Made by a program: the position numbers and the translations under genes
Origin: CAZUXE01 sp964624585
Lineage (GTDB): Bacteria > Hydrothermota > Tepidihabitantia > B3-TA06
Length of the DNA: 14,099 nucleotides
NCBI GenBank assembly: GCA_964624585.1
Contig: CAZUXE010000042.1
Coordinates: forward strand, 1-14,099
Direction: 5' to 3'
In this document: positions 1 to 6,199 of the stretch, in pieces
Numbering within the stretch: the stretch's first letter is position 1
How the letters are laid out: every line of letters starts with the position of its first letter
Notes under the pieces: model-generated
What the model saw: only the letters and a program-made list of their open reading frames with translations
What the model was told of the DNA's origin: nothing
The model's database searches: none

Positions 1-55
1 CGTACCTATCATGAGTTGGTGTCGTCAGGCGACGCGCCGGTGGCTCTGGTTGAGC

Positions 56-838
56 CTAAAGGAGCCATCTTTCTACCAACCCAAAGCTTTTACGGCAAGA
101 ATCATGAGTTAAAGCAGAGTTGTACAATTTTTCCAATTCATTGTAAGTTCTAAATGCAAATTTGTTAGCAAATTTCCTAAACGGGGTTTGTAGCAAATAT
201 TTGTTGAATAAACGCTTCTCTTGTTCACCTGGAGCTATAATAAAAAATTTTGCGGAGTACCGATGCGGTATTTTTAGTAATCTATCTAGTCCTGATTTGA
301 CTTTTGTGCTATGTTCTACCTCAAATGCATATGTTGGAAACAAACCATAATCATCCTCAGCCAACCATAACGCATCAATCTGCCTAATCTTAGAGAGATT
401 AGGCCCTTTGAAAATATTCGTGCAATCAGCTACTGAAACAAATTCACCCAACGGTTTCTCCTGAAAAACTCTAATAGTTTGGTCTGTTTTGGGGACATAA
501 GTTTCGTAACCGTAAATTCTACCTAGAGTTGCTAACATTCCTTGAGCAATTCCATGATCAACTTCTGGTTTTTGGGAAAAAGTTTGTTCTTTGACCTGTA
601 TCCCAATCTCTTCTACAAGCTTATACACACCACTTCTTGAGGGCGGAACCGGTTCAAATATTTTATATTGCCTTACGACTCTTCGAATCGTATCTTGCCA
701 TGTTGGATTTGTTTTAGTTTTAGGGTGTCCTTTGACTTTTTTATTGATTTCGGATAGATGTCCCTGCCCACCTAATTGCAAAAGAGCATTTCTTACAACA
801 TCTTTCCATGTCAATGCTTTTTCCTTATTTGACTCCAT
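56..838 (-). CDS. Putative type II restriction endonuclease (winged helix plus PD-(D/E)XK-like core)
   Basis: This 260-aa protein is probably a DNA endonuclease. Residues about 10-75 look like a winged-helix DNA-binding domain of the HARE-HTH type (TWKDVVRNALLQLGG at the start, then a basic stretch and SGVYKL). The C-terminal half carries a PD-(D/E)XK-like arrangement: Asp155 in RQIDALWL, then Glu173-Val-Glu175 at the end of a strand (YAFEVEHS), followed by Lys179. These are seen in the sequence. The nuclease role is inferred from that layout and from the neighbouring D12-class adenine methyltransferase remnant, the usual partner in a restriction-modification cassette. It lies 10 bp downstream of the 90-aa ORF in the same direction, so the genes are probably co-transcribed. 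No strong Shine-Dalgarno site precedes the ATG. The gene is AT-rich compared with the GC-rich 55 bases beyond its stop, which fits acquired DNA. Its specificity cannot be read. It could be another winged-helix DNA-binding protein. Confidence 0.6.
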   Translation of the reverse strand: MESNKEKALTWKDVVRNALLQLGGQGHLSEINKKVKGHPKTKTNPTWQDTIRRVVRQYKIFEPVPPSRSGVYKLVEEIGIQVKEQTFSQKPEVDHGIAQGMLATLGRIYGYETYVPKTDQTIRVFQEKPLGEFVSVADCTNIFKGPNLSKIRQIDALWLAEDDYGLFPTYAFEVEHSTKVKSGLDRLLKIPHRYSAKFFIIAPGEQEKRLFNKYLLQTPFRKFANKFAFRTYNELEKLYNSALTHDSCRKSFGLVERWLL

Positions 839-848
839 CCGTATTTTA

Positions 849-1121
849 TTAGCCTAACAGACTCTTTAAGGGAGTAGTTAATGGACCCGCTTCATATTCA
901 TCAATGTCCACTAAATCGAAATCGAATGTAAGTTGCTGTTCGATACCATAATCGTCTATATCAGCCGTTCCGGTATATTGAAAGTACTTCCAAAACCGGT
1001 CACTTTGAAAAATCCGTTTCAAAACCTCTATTACACGCTTATCTGTTGGAAGTAGAGGTTTCTCGGATGAAGTAATAACTGGGAATTCAAGGCAATAAAA
1101 ATGCAATGTTTTATTATTCAT
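849..1121 (-). CDS. Hypothetical 90-aa protein inside the restriction-modification cassette
   Basis: I do not recognise this 90-aa protein. It has no signal peptide or membrane segment. The N-terminal half is mixed (SSEKPLLPTDKRVIEVLKRIF), and the C-terminal half is acidic, with many Asp, Glu and Tyr residues between about 52 and 80. The start is supported by an AAGGAG Shine-Dalgarno site about 7 bases upstream of the ATG, which makes real translation plausible. It begins 20 bp after the premature stop of the methyltransferase fragment and ends 10 bp before the endonuclease start. It therefore sits where the rest of the methyltransferase, or a separate small cassette gene, would be expected. 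It shows none of the D12 methyltransferase motifs such as DPPY. It may be an original small gene of the cassette, a fragment joined by the deletion that truncated the methyltransferase, or a chance ORF. Confidence 0.45.
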   Translation of the reverse strand: MNNKTLHFYCLEFPVITSSEKPLLPTDKRVIEVLKRIFQSDRFWKYFQYTGTADIDDYGIEQQLTFDFDLVDIDEYEAGPLTTPLKSLLG

Positions 1122-1141
1122 GAATTTACTCCTTAAGTATT

Positions 1142-1327
1142 CTAGAAAGCCCTGTCAGACTGTAAGCCTAACGCAATGGCCATACCGCCCACGAAGGGTT
1201 CGACTAATTTTTTATCTGAGTGAAAACTCCATATTTCCTTCAACTTTGGAAGCAACCAGCGTTTCCCGCCCGCCCATTTCAAAGGTGGTGTTAATGTTGT
1301 AAGGGTCTTTTCCTGAAGCCACAGCAT
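1142..1327 (-). pseudogene. Truncated D12-class DNA N6-adenine methyltransferase
   Basis: The 61 codons encode the N-terminus of a Dam-like (D12 class) adenine methyltransferase, which would methylate adenine in the recognition site and protect host DNA from the partner nuclease. Residues 14-23 (PPLKWAGGKR) match motif X and residues 43-48 (EPFVGG) match motif I, the S-adenosylmethionine-binding loop. The reading ends after QSDRAF at a TAG. Relatives typically continue with a sequence like ALLNDIN at this point. The catalytic motif IV (DPPY) and the target-recognition region are missing, and I did not see them in other frames of the following 300 bases. Family members usually have about 260-300 residues, so about three quarters of the protein is gone. 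Its promoter is still recognisable just upstream. As it stands it cannot be an active methyltransferase. Confidence 0.8.
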
Positions 1328-1335
1328 AACTATAA

Positions 1336-1364
1336 AGTATAGAACGGAATATGATTTTTGTCAA
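1336..1364 (-). promoter_or_regulatory. Promoter of the methyltransferase remnant / R-M cassette
   Basis: On the minus strand TTGACA (1364-1359) and TATACT (1341-1336) are separated by 17 bp, close to the sigma70 consensus. Only 8 bases lie between the -10 box and the ATG at 1327, so the predicted transcript would begin within a few bases of the start codon, with no room for a Shine-Dalgarno site. This is probably the only promoter for the three downstream cassette ORFs. Confidence 0.7.
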
Positions 1365-1448
1365 CCTTATTTACCGCTAACGACATGACCTTCAAACGCG
1401 CCGAACGGATTAAAAAGCCTTCCAAACAAAAAAACCTGGACGTTTGAT

Positions 1449-1568
1449 ACCCCTCCCTCAACCCTCCCTTAACCCCGCCCCTTCTCCCAGAGGGAGAAGG
1501 AGTAGCAGCAGCTCTTCGGTAAAGTTTCCCTCTCCCTTTGGGAGAGGGACTAAGGGTGAGGGAGAGGG
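1449..1568. repeat. GC-rich tandem hairpin repeat region
   Basis: This region consists of C-rich runs, then two perfect 9-bp hairpins. The first is CCTTCTCCC (1480-1488), loop AGA, GGGAGAAGG (1492-1500). The second is CCCTCTCCC (1528-1536), loop TTT, GGGAGAGGG (1540-1548). The half-site GGGAGAGGG recurs at 1560-1568, giving an alternative partner for the 1528-1536 arm. The layout resembles dispersed REP-like palindromes found between genes in many bacteria. The region lies between the divergent R-M promoter and the barrel gene promoter. A similar element lies near the right end of the window. No coding potential is seen. Confidence 0.6.
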
Positions 1569-1571
1569 ATT

Positions 1572-1593
1572 AAGCGTGAGGTGATTCACGCTT
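1572..1593. other. Perfect 8-bp hairpin upstream of the barrel gene
   Basis: AAGCGTGA (1572-1579) and TCACGCTT (1586-1593) form a perfect inverted repeat around a 6-base loop. It ends 22 bp before the -35 box of the next gene. It could be an operator-like palindrome or the distal part of the repeat cluster to its left. No T-tract follows, so an intrinsic terminator is unlikely. Confidence 0.4.
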
Positions 1594-1615
1594 GCATATA
1601 GTATCAAAATTAACC

Positions 1616-1643
1616 TTGACAATTGTTGAATATCCGTTAAAGT
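1616..1643 (+). promoter_or_regulatory. Promoter of the outer-membrane barrel gene, probably leaderless
   Basis: TTGACA at 1616-1621, a 16-bp spacer and TAAAGT at 1638-1643. The ATG of the gene is at 1650, only six bases beyond the -10 box, so transcription should begin at or next to the start codon. No Shine-Dalgarno site is present. An in-frame TGA at 1644-1646 excludes an upstream start. Confidence 0.6.
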
Positions 1644-1649
1644 TGACGA

Positions 1650-2879
1650 ATGCTTACGCTTTTGCTTACACTTTTGGCCTACCAGCCGCCTGACGAATAC
1701 GCCATTCTTTACGGCGCTGATATGGTGTGGATGCAGTTTTCGCGCTACTGGGAAGATTGTTACGATACTTCGCGTTCAGCCTATATCACAGCTCAGGGTT
1801 CTCACGATATGAAACACTGGTATCAAAATAACCGCTTAAAGGTGGAGTTAGATTTTGCAAAAATTCTTTCGTTCAGGTATCGAATAGATTCCAAGTATGA
1901 TTTTGAAGTTGCGCATCACAGGCATCGAGTTGAACCAATGCTAAGGATTATGCCCAATTCAAAAGCCTTGCACGGTTTAAGATTGCATGTGTTTATTGCT
2001 CCTTTGTTTCAGAAAAAAGATGATGAAATGGGCGCCGGTATTTCATGGACTCAGGACAATCGCAACAACTGGATTGAATTGCACGGCGTTATTGAACATT
2101 TCGATCATAACAACATTCTTCGTCATATTAAACAAGGCCCGGAGCGCAACCCCTACTCTAAACTTCCGCATAGATTTGAGCTTGACGCAAGGGCTAAGCT
2201 ACCGTGGTTGACTGCCAGATTGCATGGTGAACTAGGTACACGTTCGCGTCAGTATTTAGATTGGCCAGATTCAACACTGGAAGTATGGGAAAAATACACC
2301 AATCGCAATATGTTTACAGGCCGCCTGGAGCTTGAGCCTATATCGGGTGTTTGTATTGGAAGCAGGGCTTACTGGCATCAGCAAGGCAGCGAAACCAGAT
2401 GGCGGCAAAAGGATTCAGTGTTTGTAGATACCCTTATAGAACAATGGGTATCGCCCTATATTGCCTATTCCCCAACAGACAGGGTAGAGCTTTATATTGA
2501 GCATCGTTTCTGGGACTATTATCGAAATATGGATTCGCTCACCTATAGACGCCATTTTGATGTCAGCACTATTCAGGCAAGCTGGCAGCCGTTTGATTTT
2601 ATGGTTTTTTATGCCGGATATCAGTATCCCTGGAGAGAACGTTGGGTAAATGATTCAATTTATCCGGAACCATGGGGCGCTGGCAACGCCTGGCCGCGGC
2701 TCATGCTGAATTTTGAATATCGCGCCCCTTCGGGTTTCAAGTTTGTAGTTAAGGAAGGCTTGCGCATGTGGAATTTCCCCACGGAGATATTCCGTCGTTT
2801 CCACGCCCACACATACGTTCAAATATACCTACCTTTGGGAATTGTTGAAAAGGTTGTAGAAAAGCCCTCTGCTGACTAA
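1650..2879 (+). CDS. Putative outer-membrane beta-barrel protein
   Basis: This 409-aa protein of unrecognised family is probably exported and inserted in the outer membrane. The N-terminus is a short hydrophobic run (MLTLLLTLLAY) without basic residues, so the signal peptide is minimal. From about residue 60 the chain shows many segments of alternating polar and aromatic residues with charged turns, for example GRLELEPI, WVSPYIAYS, VELYIEHRFWDYY, FDFMVFYAGYQY, WPRLMLNFEYRA and FKFVVKEGLRMWNF, which is the pattern of transmembrane beta-strands. Trp, Tyr, His and Arg are unusually common. A final strand-like stretch (THTYVQIY-type, near residue 390) is followed by a short polar tail, so it lacks the usual terminal Phe. 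The start is fixed by an in-frame TGA two codons upstream and by the promoter. The gene stands alone and converges with the Omp85 gene. Substrate and role are unknown. Confidence 0.6.
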   Translation: MLTLLLTLLAYQPPDEYAILYGADMVWMQFSRYWEDCYDTSRSAYITAQGSHDMKHWYQNNRLKVELDFAKILSFRYRIDSKYDFEVAHHRHRVEPMLRIMPNSKALHGLRLHVFIAPLFQKKDDEMGAGISWTQDNRNNWIELHGVIEHFDHNNILRHIKQGPERNPYSKLPHRFELDARAKLPWLTARLHGELGTRSRQYLDWPDSTLEVWEKYTNRNMFTGRLELEPISGVCIGSRAYWHQQGSETRWRQKDSVFVDTLIEQWVSPYIAYSPTDRVELYIEHRFWDYYRNMDSLTYRRHFDVSTIQASWQPFDFMVFYAGYQYPWRERWVNDSIYPEPWGAGNAWPRLMLNFEYRAPSGFKFVVKEGLRMWNFPTEIFRRFHAHTYVQIYLPLGIVEKVVEKPSAD

Positions 2880-3226
2880 AAGCCGATGTCCAACTTTTAA
2901 GGCCGAGTTCATGGTTATAAATACGCTATAGTGTCCCGCACAGAGCTTTCAAATAGAATTCTTGACAATCTTTCATTGATTACAGTACTCTGATCTTGAA
3001 AACCAGCTTGTTTTCCCACAAAGTTATCCACAGGCGGCCTCAGTAGAGAAGCAATCAGGCGCTATCTATTTCCCGCAAATATTCAGGAACAAACGCTTTA
3101 GGAGAAGTCTATCTTGCCTCTAAAATTTTAGGGGCGTTGTAGATGATGTATTTTGGTTGATACGAACAAATTATTGCGACAACAGATATCTTGTCCTTTA
3201 AGGGTTTGAGGCAGAAAAGCCGTTTC
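2880..3226. other. Non-coding convergent intergenic region with a DnaA-box consensus
   Basis: No convincing gene is seen in these 347 bases between two convergent genes. A perfect DnaA-box consensus, TTATCCACA, lies at 3024-3032, with a two-mismatch relative, TTTCCCACA, 12 bp upstream at 3012-3020. A possible plus-strand promoter (TTGACA at 2962-2967 and TACTCT at 2986-2991, 18-bp spacer) would drive transcription through them, but no start codon with a ribosome binding site and open frame follows. No intrinsic terminator is visible for either flanking gene. Confidence 0.4.
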
Positions 3227-4516
3227 TTAGAATCTCCAGCCGAAGTAGGCGGGAATGGTGTAGGAAATTTTACTTCCGTTGAAACCTGAACCAAGCCCCC
3301 ATGAAAATCCAAGTTTACCTACCAATTTTCCTGTTCCGGCTGCCAAACCAATGCCTATGCCTGAAAGAAGTCCATCCTTAGGCGACTTGCTAAGGTTGGC
3401 AAAATACATAGGAGGTAAGCCGGGATTATGAATGGCGCCAATATCAATAAAGGCGTTTGCCCCCCACCACATCTTGAATTTACCCAGCAGGGGGAGTTCG
3501 TTAAACTCTAAGTCAAGAAAACGGTTACGCCACTCAAACGAAAGCACTGACAGGCAAGGCCCAACCTGAGTGGTATCTTTCCAACCACGCACCCTATGCA
3601 CCTCTCCCAAATAGATAGTGCGGTATACCGGAATTGAATCAAGCTGCTGATAGGTGTAAAAATTAGCGGCTAGCCAGTTTTTTTCATCCAAAGGCAAATA
3701 ACCCGCTACGGAGAGAGAGCAGGCTCGCTGGGTTGGGAATTCAGCGCTGAACCCCGGATTAAAAAGAAACTGCGTTTGAAAAAGAAATCCCTTTCTGGTA
3801 TCGTAGCTGTTATCGCGTAAATCTAGACGAAGAATTGGTTTCAAGAACCATGAGCAATCAACACTATCTGCTGAAAATGTAGGCAGAGGATCCGCTGGAT
3901 TATCTGGATACGCATTGGTAAACAGACAGCCTGCCTCAAGCGAGACGCTTAAGGGACGTAATGGTCGAAAATCTTGTCTGTAGCATATGCGATGTTCTCT
4001 GTGGTAAATCCTTGAATCCTTACGCCAGAGCAGTGAGTAGGCGTAGGCTATTTTTTCACCATGCCAGCGATTATAGGTAAGGGGTTTGTAGAAATAAGTG
4101 TAGAACCTGTGGCGAGGGGTCGAAAAACGAAGCCCCAGTTCACCTCCGGCATCAATATGTACCCCGTATCCGAAAAGATTAGGGTAAAGAACCCCAATGC
4201 CCAAGTACAAACCGGTAGAAGCATCAAGTCCTAATCGGGGATAGGGCATGGGGAATTTTTTTTCACGCACGTCAACTTTAACCAAAGCGGTATCGCCGGA
4301 CAGAAGATAAGATAAACTTACTTCTTTGAAGGCTCCGGTTGAAAGTATGGCATCACGCGTTTCTGCAAGGGCCTTTGAGCTAAAGGTATCGCCCGGTAGG
4401 AATGTTATTTCTCGACGAATAAAATTTTCTTTAGAAATCTTATTTCCGACAATTTCAATTCGTCCGACTACCGAAGATGCGGCAAAAATGCAAAGAAGGG
4501 AGAGGAAAACGTTCAT
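3227..4516 (-). CDS. Omp85/BamA-superfamily outer-membrane protein with a single POTRA domain
   Basis: This 429-aa protein belongs by pattern to the Omp85 superfamily, whose members insert or translocate proteins at the outer membrane. A signal peptide covers residues about 1-18. Residues 19-86 form one POTRA domain: RIEIVGNKISKENFIRREI at the start, then AETRDAILSTGAFKEVSLS and a closing strand VKVDVREK. The rest is a 16-strand-type barrel. Family hallmarks are RLDLRDNSYDTRKGF in mid-barrel and VRGW at 309-312, matching the conserved VRGF/Y motif of loop 6. The last residue is Phe (FGWRF), the usual barrel C-terminal signal. BamA has five POTRA domains and TamA three, and both are longer, so this is a minimal member and not BamA itself. 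Its ATG overlaps the TPR gene stop by four bases (ATGA) with no clear ribosome binding site of its own, so translation is probably coupled to the TPR gene. Confidence 0.85.
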   Translation of the reverse strand: MNVFLSLLCIFAASSVVGRIEIVGNKISKENFIRREITFLPGDTFSSKALAETRDAILSTGAFKEVSLSYLLSGDTALVKVDVREKKFPMPYPRLGLDASTGLYLGIGVLYPNLFGYGVHIDAGGELGLRFSTPRHRFYTYFYKPLTYNRWHGEKIAYAYSLLWRKDSRIYHREHRICYRQDFRPLRPLSVSLEAGCLFTNAYPDNPADPLPTFSADSVDCSWFLKPILRLDLRDNSYDTRKGFLFQTQFLFNPGFSAEFPTQRACSLSVAGYLPLDEKNWLAANFYTYQQLDSIPVYRTIYLGEVHRVRGWKDTTQVGPCLSVLSFEWRNRFLDLEFNELPLLGKFKMWWGANAFIDIGAIHNPGLPPMYFANLSKSPKDGLLSGIGIGLAAGTGKLVGKLGFSWGLGSGFNGSKISYTIPAYFGWRF

Positions 4517-5241
4517 TTATTCTTAATTTCAGCGAGTAGTTCCTTAGCTTTAGGTTTGTCTTCCAGATAAAAATCAGCAGGGTTGGTAGGTTTTGAGATG
4601 GCAATACATTTATCGAGTAAAGCGCGTGCATCGGCGAATTTCTTTTGCTTTATATAGACTTTAGCCAAATCGACATACAATAAGGAATAGTTGGGGTCTT
4701 TGGAAAGTCCTTTTTTAAGATATTCTGCGGCCTTATTAAGATCGCCACCTGCAAAACCGGGAGCTTCCGTATACCATGCCCCAAGACCGTCATATGCCGG
4801 AACGAAGTTAGAATTAAGGCTGCAGGCCTTTTCAAAGGCCTGTTTTATTGGCCCGGCTAAAGCTATTGATTTTAGAATACCCTTGGTTTGGGCTATACGT
4901 CCCAAAGCGACGCCGTACCAAAAATAGCTTTCGGCAATTGTAACGCCGTTCGCTTTCGCCTTTTCAGCATAATCCCTTGCTGTTTCGTAGCGACTTATTT
5001 TTTCCGACTTAGCGGTTTTATTGTCGCCGTATAGACTGTAAAGCCTGGATAGGCGCCACAGGGCTTGAGGATTATTCGGATTTTCATCAAGAACCTCTTT
5101 ACATAGAGCATAAACCTTATTAGTGTAGCCTTTATAATCCTTGTGACGGTTCTTATAATAATTATCCGATTCCTTCAGGCGGGCGTCGGCTGCAAACAAA
5201 GCTACAACCGCTATTAACGAAACTAATATGACCTTTTTCAC
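4513..5241 (-). CDS. Periplasmic TPR protein, TatT/RMDN-like (paralogue A)
   Basis: This is a 242-aa secreted helical-repeat protein. The signal peptide is MKKVILVSLIAVVALFAA, with likely cleavage after ALFA. It is followed by TPR-like repeats: NPNNPQALWRLSRLYSLYG, a linker, AESYFWYGVALGRIAQTKG, IKQAFEKACSLNSNFVPAYDGLGAWYTEAPG and DPNYSLLYVDLAKVYIKQKKF. The FWYGVALG...GPIKQAFEKA...GLGAWYTEAPGFAGGD block resembles TPR proteins of the TatT (TRAP-transporter-associated) and RMDN type. The family resemblance is from memory and the function is unknown. I chose the GTG at 5241-5239. The upstream ATG (5247-5245) directly abuts the AGGAGG site with no spacing, whereas the GTG lies six bases away and gives a standard Met-Lys-Lys signal start. 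The protein is similar along its whole length to the divergent gene at 5480. It is first in an operon with the Omp85 gene. Confidence 0.75.
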   Translation of the reverse strand: MKKVILVSLIAVVALFAADARLKESDNYYKNRHKDYKGYTNKVYALCKEVLDENPNNPQALWRLSRLYSLYGDNKTAKSEKISRYETARDYAEKAKANGVTIAESYFWYGVALGRIAQTKGILKSIALAGPIKQAFEKACSLNSNFVPAYDGLGAWYTEAPGFAGGDLNKAAEYLKKGLSKDPNYSLLYVDLAKVYIKQKKFADARALLDKCIAISKPTNPADFYLEDKPKAKELLAEIKNK

Positions 5242-5247
5242 AATCAT

Positions 5248-5253
5248 CCTCCT
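5248..5253 (-). promoter_or_regulatory. Shine-Dalgarno site that decides the TPR paralogue A start
   Basis: AGGAGG on the minus strand (5253-5248) is immediately followed by ATG at 5247 and by an in-frame GTG at 5241. Only the GTG has a workable six-base spacing, so translation probably starts there. Confidence 0.7.
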
Positions 5254-5281
5254 TGAATTATTTCAACGCTAAGTTATGACG

Positions 5282-5309
5282 ATATTACGGGGTGATTGTT
5301 GCAAGTCAA
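5282..5309 (-). promoter_or_regulatory. Promoter of the TPR/Omp85 operon
   Basis: On the minus strand TTGACT (5309-5304), a 16-bp spacer and TAATAT (5287-5282). The expected start near 5275 leaves a leader of about 35 bases that contains the AGGAGG site. It lies in the shared upstream region of the two divergent TPR genes. Confidence 0.65.
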
Positions 5310-5441
5310 GCATATTTTACCCAAGCTGCGGAGAATTGCGAACATCCTTCAGAGCGTAGATTTTTGTAGTTTCTAAAGCCAAATCTAACAACGCTTGTGA
5401 AAATTTTCCAACGGCGTTACCACTTAATTGTTATCCGGCGC

Positions 5442-5469
5442 TTGACACAACAGGTGAAACGAGTAAACT
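5442..5469 (+). promoter_or_regulatory. Promoter of TPR paralogue B, short-leader type
   Basis: TTGACA at 5442-5447, a 16-bp spacer and TAAACT at 5464-5469. The ATG at 5480 is 10 bases beyond the -10 box, so the mRNA leader would be about four bases and no Shine-Dalgarno site is present. This contrasts with the divergent paralogue, which has a leader and a strong site. Confidence 0.6.
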
Positions 5470-5479
5470 GTCGTCAATT

Positions 5480-6199
5480 ATGCTTAAGTACATTTTACCG
5501 GCTCTGCTTACGCTTATTTCTTTGCACGGAGCGGATTTTACAAAAGCCGATTATTATATAGATAATAATCACAAAAGCTCAACCTATCTTTGCAAGGCAG
5601 ATTCAATATGTCAGGCTGCGCTTTCGGTAAATCCAAAAGACGCTCAGGCTTTATGGCGACTTTCCAGTATCCAGTTCACCATAGGTTATACAAAAAAGAA
5701 GAAAGCCGAAAGACTTGAATACTATAAAAGGGCAAAGGAATATGCCGAAAAGGCAAAAACCATAGATCCTAAATGCGCTGACGCATGGTTTTGGTATGGA
5801 ACCTCTCTTTCAGGTATACTTGAGGTTAAAGGTATAGCGCAGGCTATAACCTACGGCGGCCCAATAAAGAAGGCTTTTGAAAAAGGAATAGCCATTGATC
5901 CTACTCATGTAGGTTCAATGGGCGCTTTGGCGCGTTGGCATGTGGAAGCTCCTGGCATACTTGGCGGCGATATAGAATACGCAATGGGTCTTCTTAAAAA
6001 AGCGCTTTCCATAGATTCCTGCTATACAGTGCTTCATATAACTTTGGCCAAGGCCTATATAAAGCAAAAGAAGTATTCAAAGGCAAGAGACATTTTGAAT
6101 AAGTGTCTTGCAGTAAAGACCCCGACCGTACCTGCAGGTTATTATCTTAACGATAAAAAGCAGGCGCGCGAACTGCTTGCGAAAATTAAAGATAAATAA
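5480..6199 (+). CDS. Periplasmic TPR protein, TatT/RMDN-like (paralogue B)
   Basis: This is a 239-aa secreted TPR-type protein. The N-terminal signal is MLKYILPALLTLISLHG, with cleavage probably near HG-A. The mature part repeats the architecture of paralogue A in the same order: NPKDAQALWRLSSIQ, ADAWFWYGTSLSGILEVKG, GPIKKAFEKGIAIDPTH, ARWHVEAPGILGGD, then VLHITLAKAYIKQKKYSKARDIL and a closing KKQARELLAKIKDK. By eye about half the aligned residues are identical, so the two genes arose by duplication and are now divergently arranged around 238 bp of shared upstream DNA. TPR repeats bind proteins or peptides, and a periplasmic scaffold role is an inference. The start follows from the promoter position, and there is no ribosome binding site. 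The gene has no downstream partner of its own, whereas paralogue A is followed by the Omp85 gene. Confidence 0.75.
   Translation: MLKYILPALLTLISLHGADFTKADYYIDNNHKSSTYLCKADSICQAALSVNPKDAQALWRLSSIQFTIGYTKKKKAERLEYYKRAKEYAEKAKTIDPKCADAWFWYGTSLSGILEVKGIAQAITYGGPIKKAFEKGIAIDPTHVGSMGALARWHVEAPGILGGDIEYAMGLLKKALSIDSCYTVLHITLAKAYIKQKKYSKARDILNKCLAVKTPTVPAGYYLNDKKQARELLAKIKDK

Noticed and set aside
1449..1568. CRISPR array
   Set aside because: The repeats are palindromic hairpins of unequal spacing, with no regular spacer length and no cas genes nearby.
3109..3312. A 67-codon minus-strand ORF at the end of the Omp85 gene
   Set aside because: It overlaps the well-supported C-terminus of the Omp85 protein in another frame, has no ribosome binding site and no protein-like pattern.
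5330..5445. A stop-free minus-strand stretch reading GNAVGKFSQALLDLALETTK upstream of TPR paralogue A
   Set aside because: It looks protein-like but has no ATG or GTG start and no ribosome binding site. It ends just before the operon promoter, and a run of this length is expected by chance fairly often.
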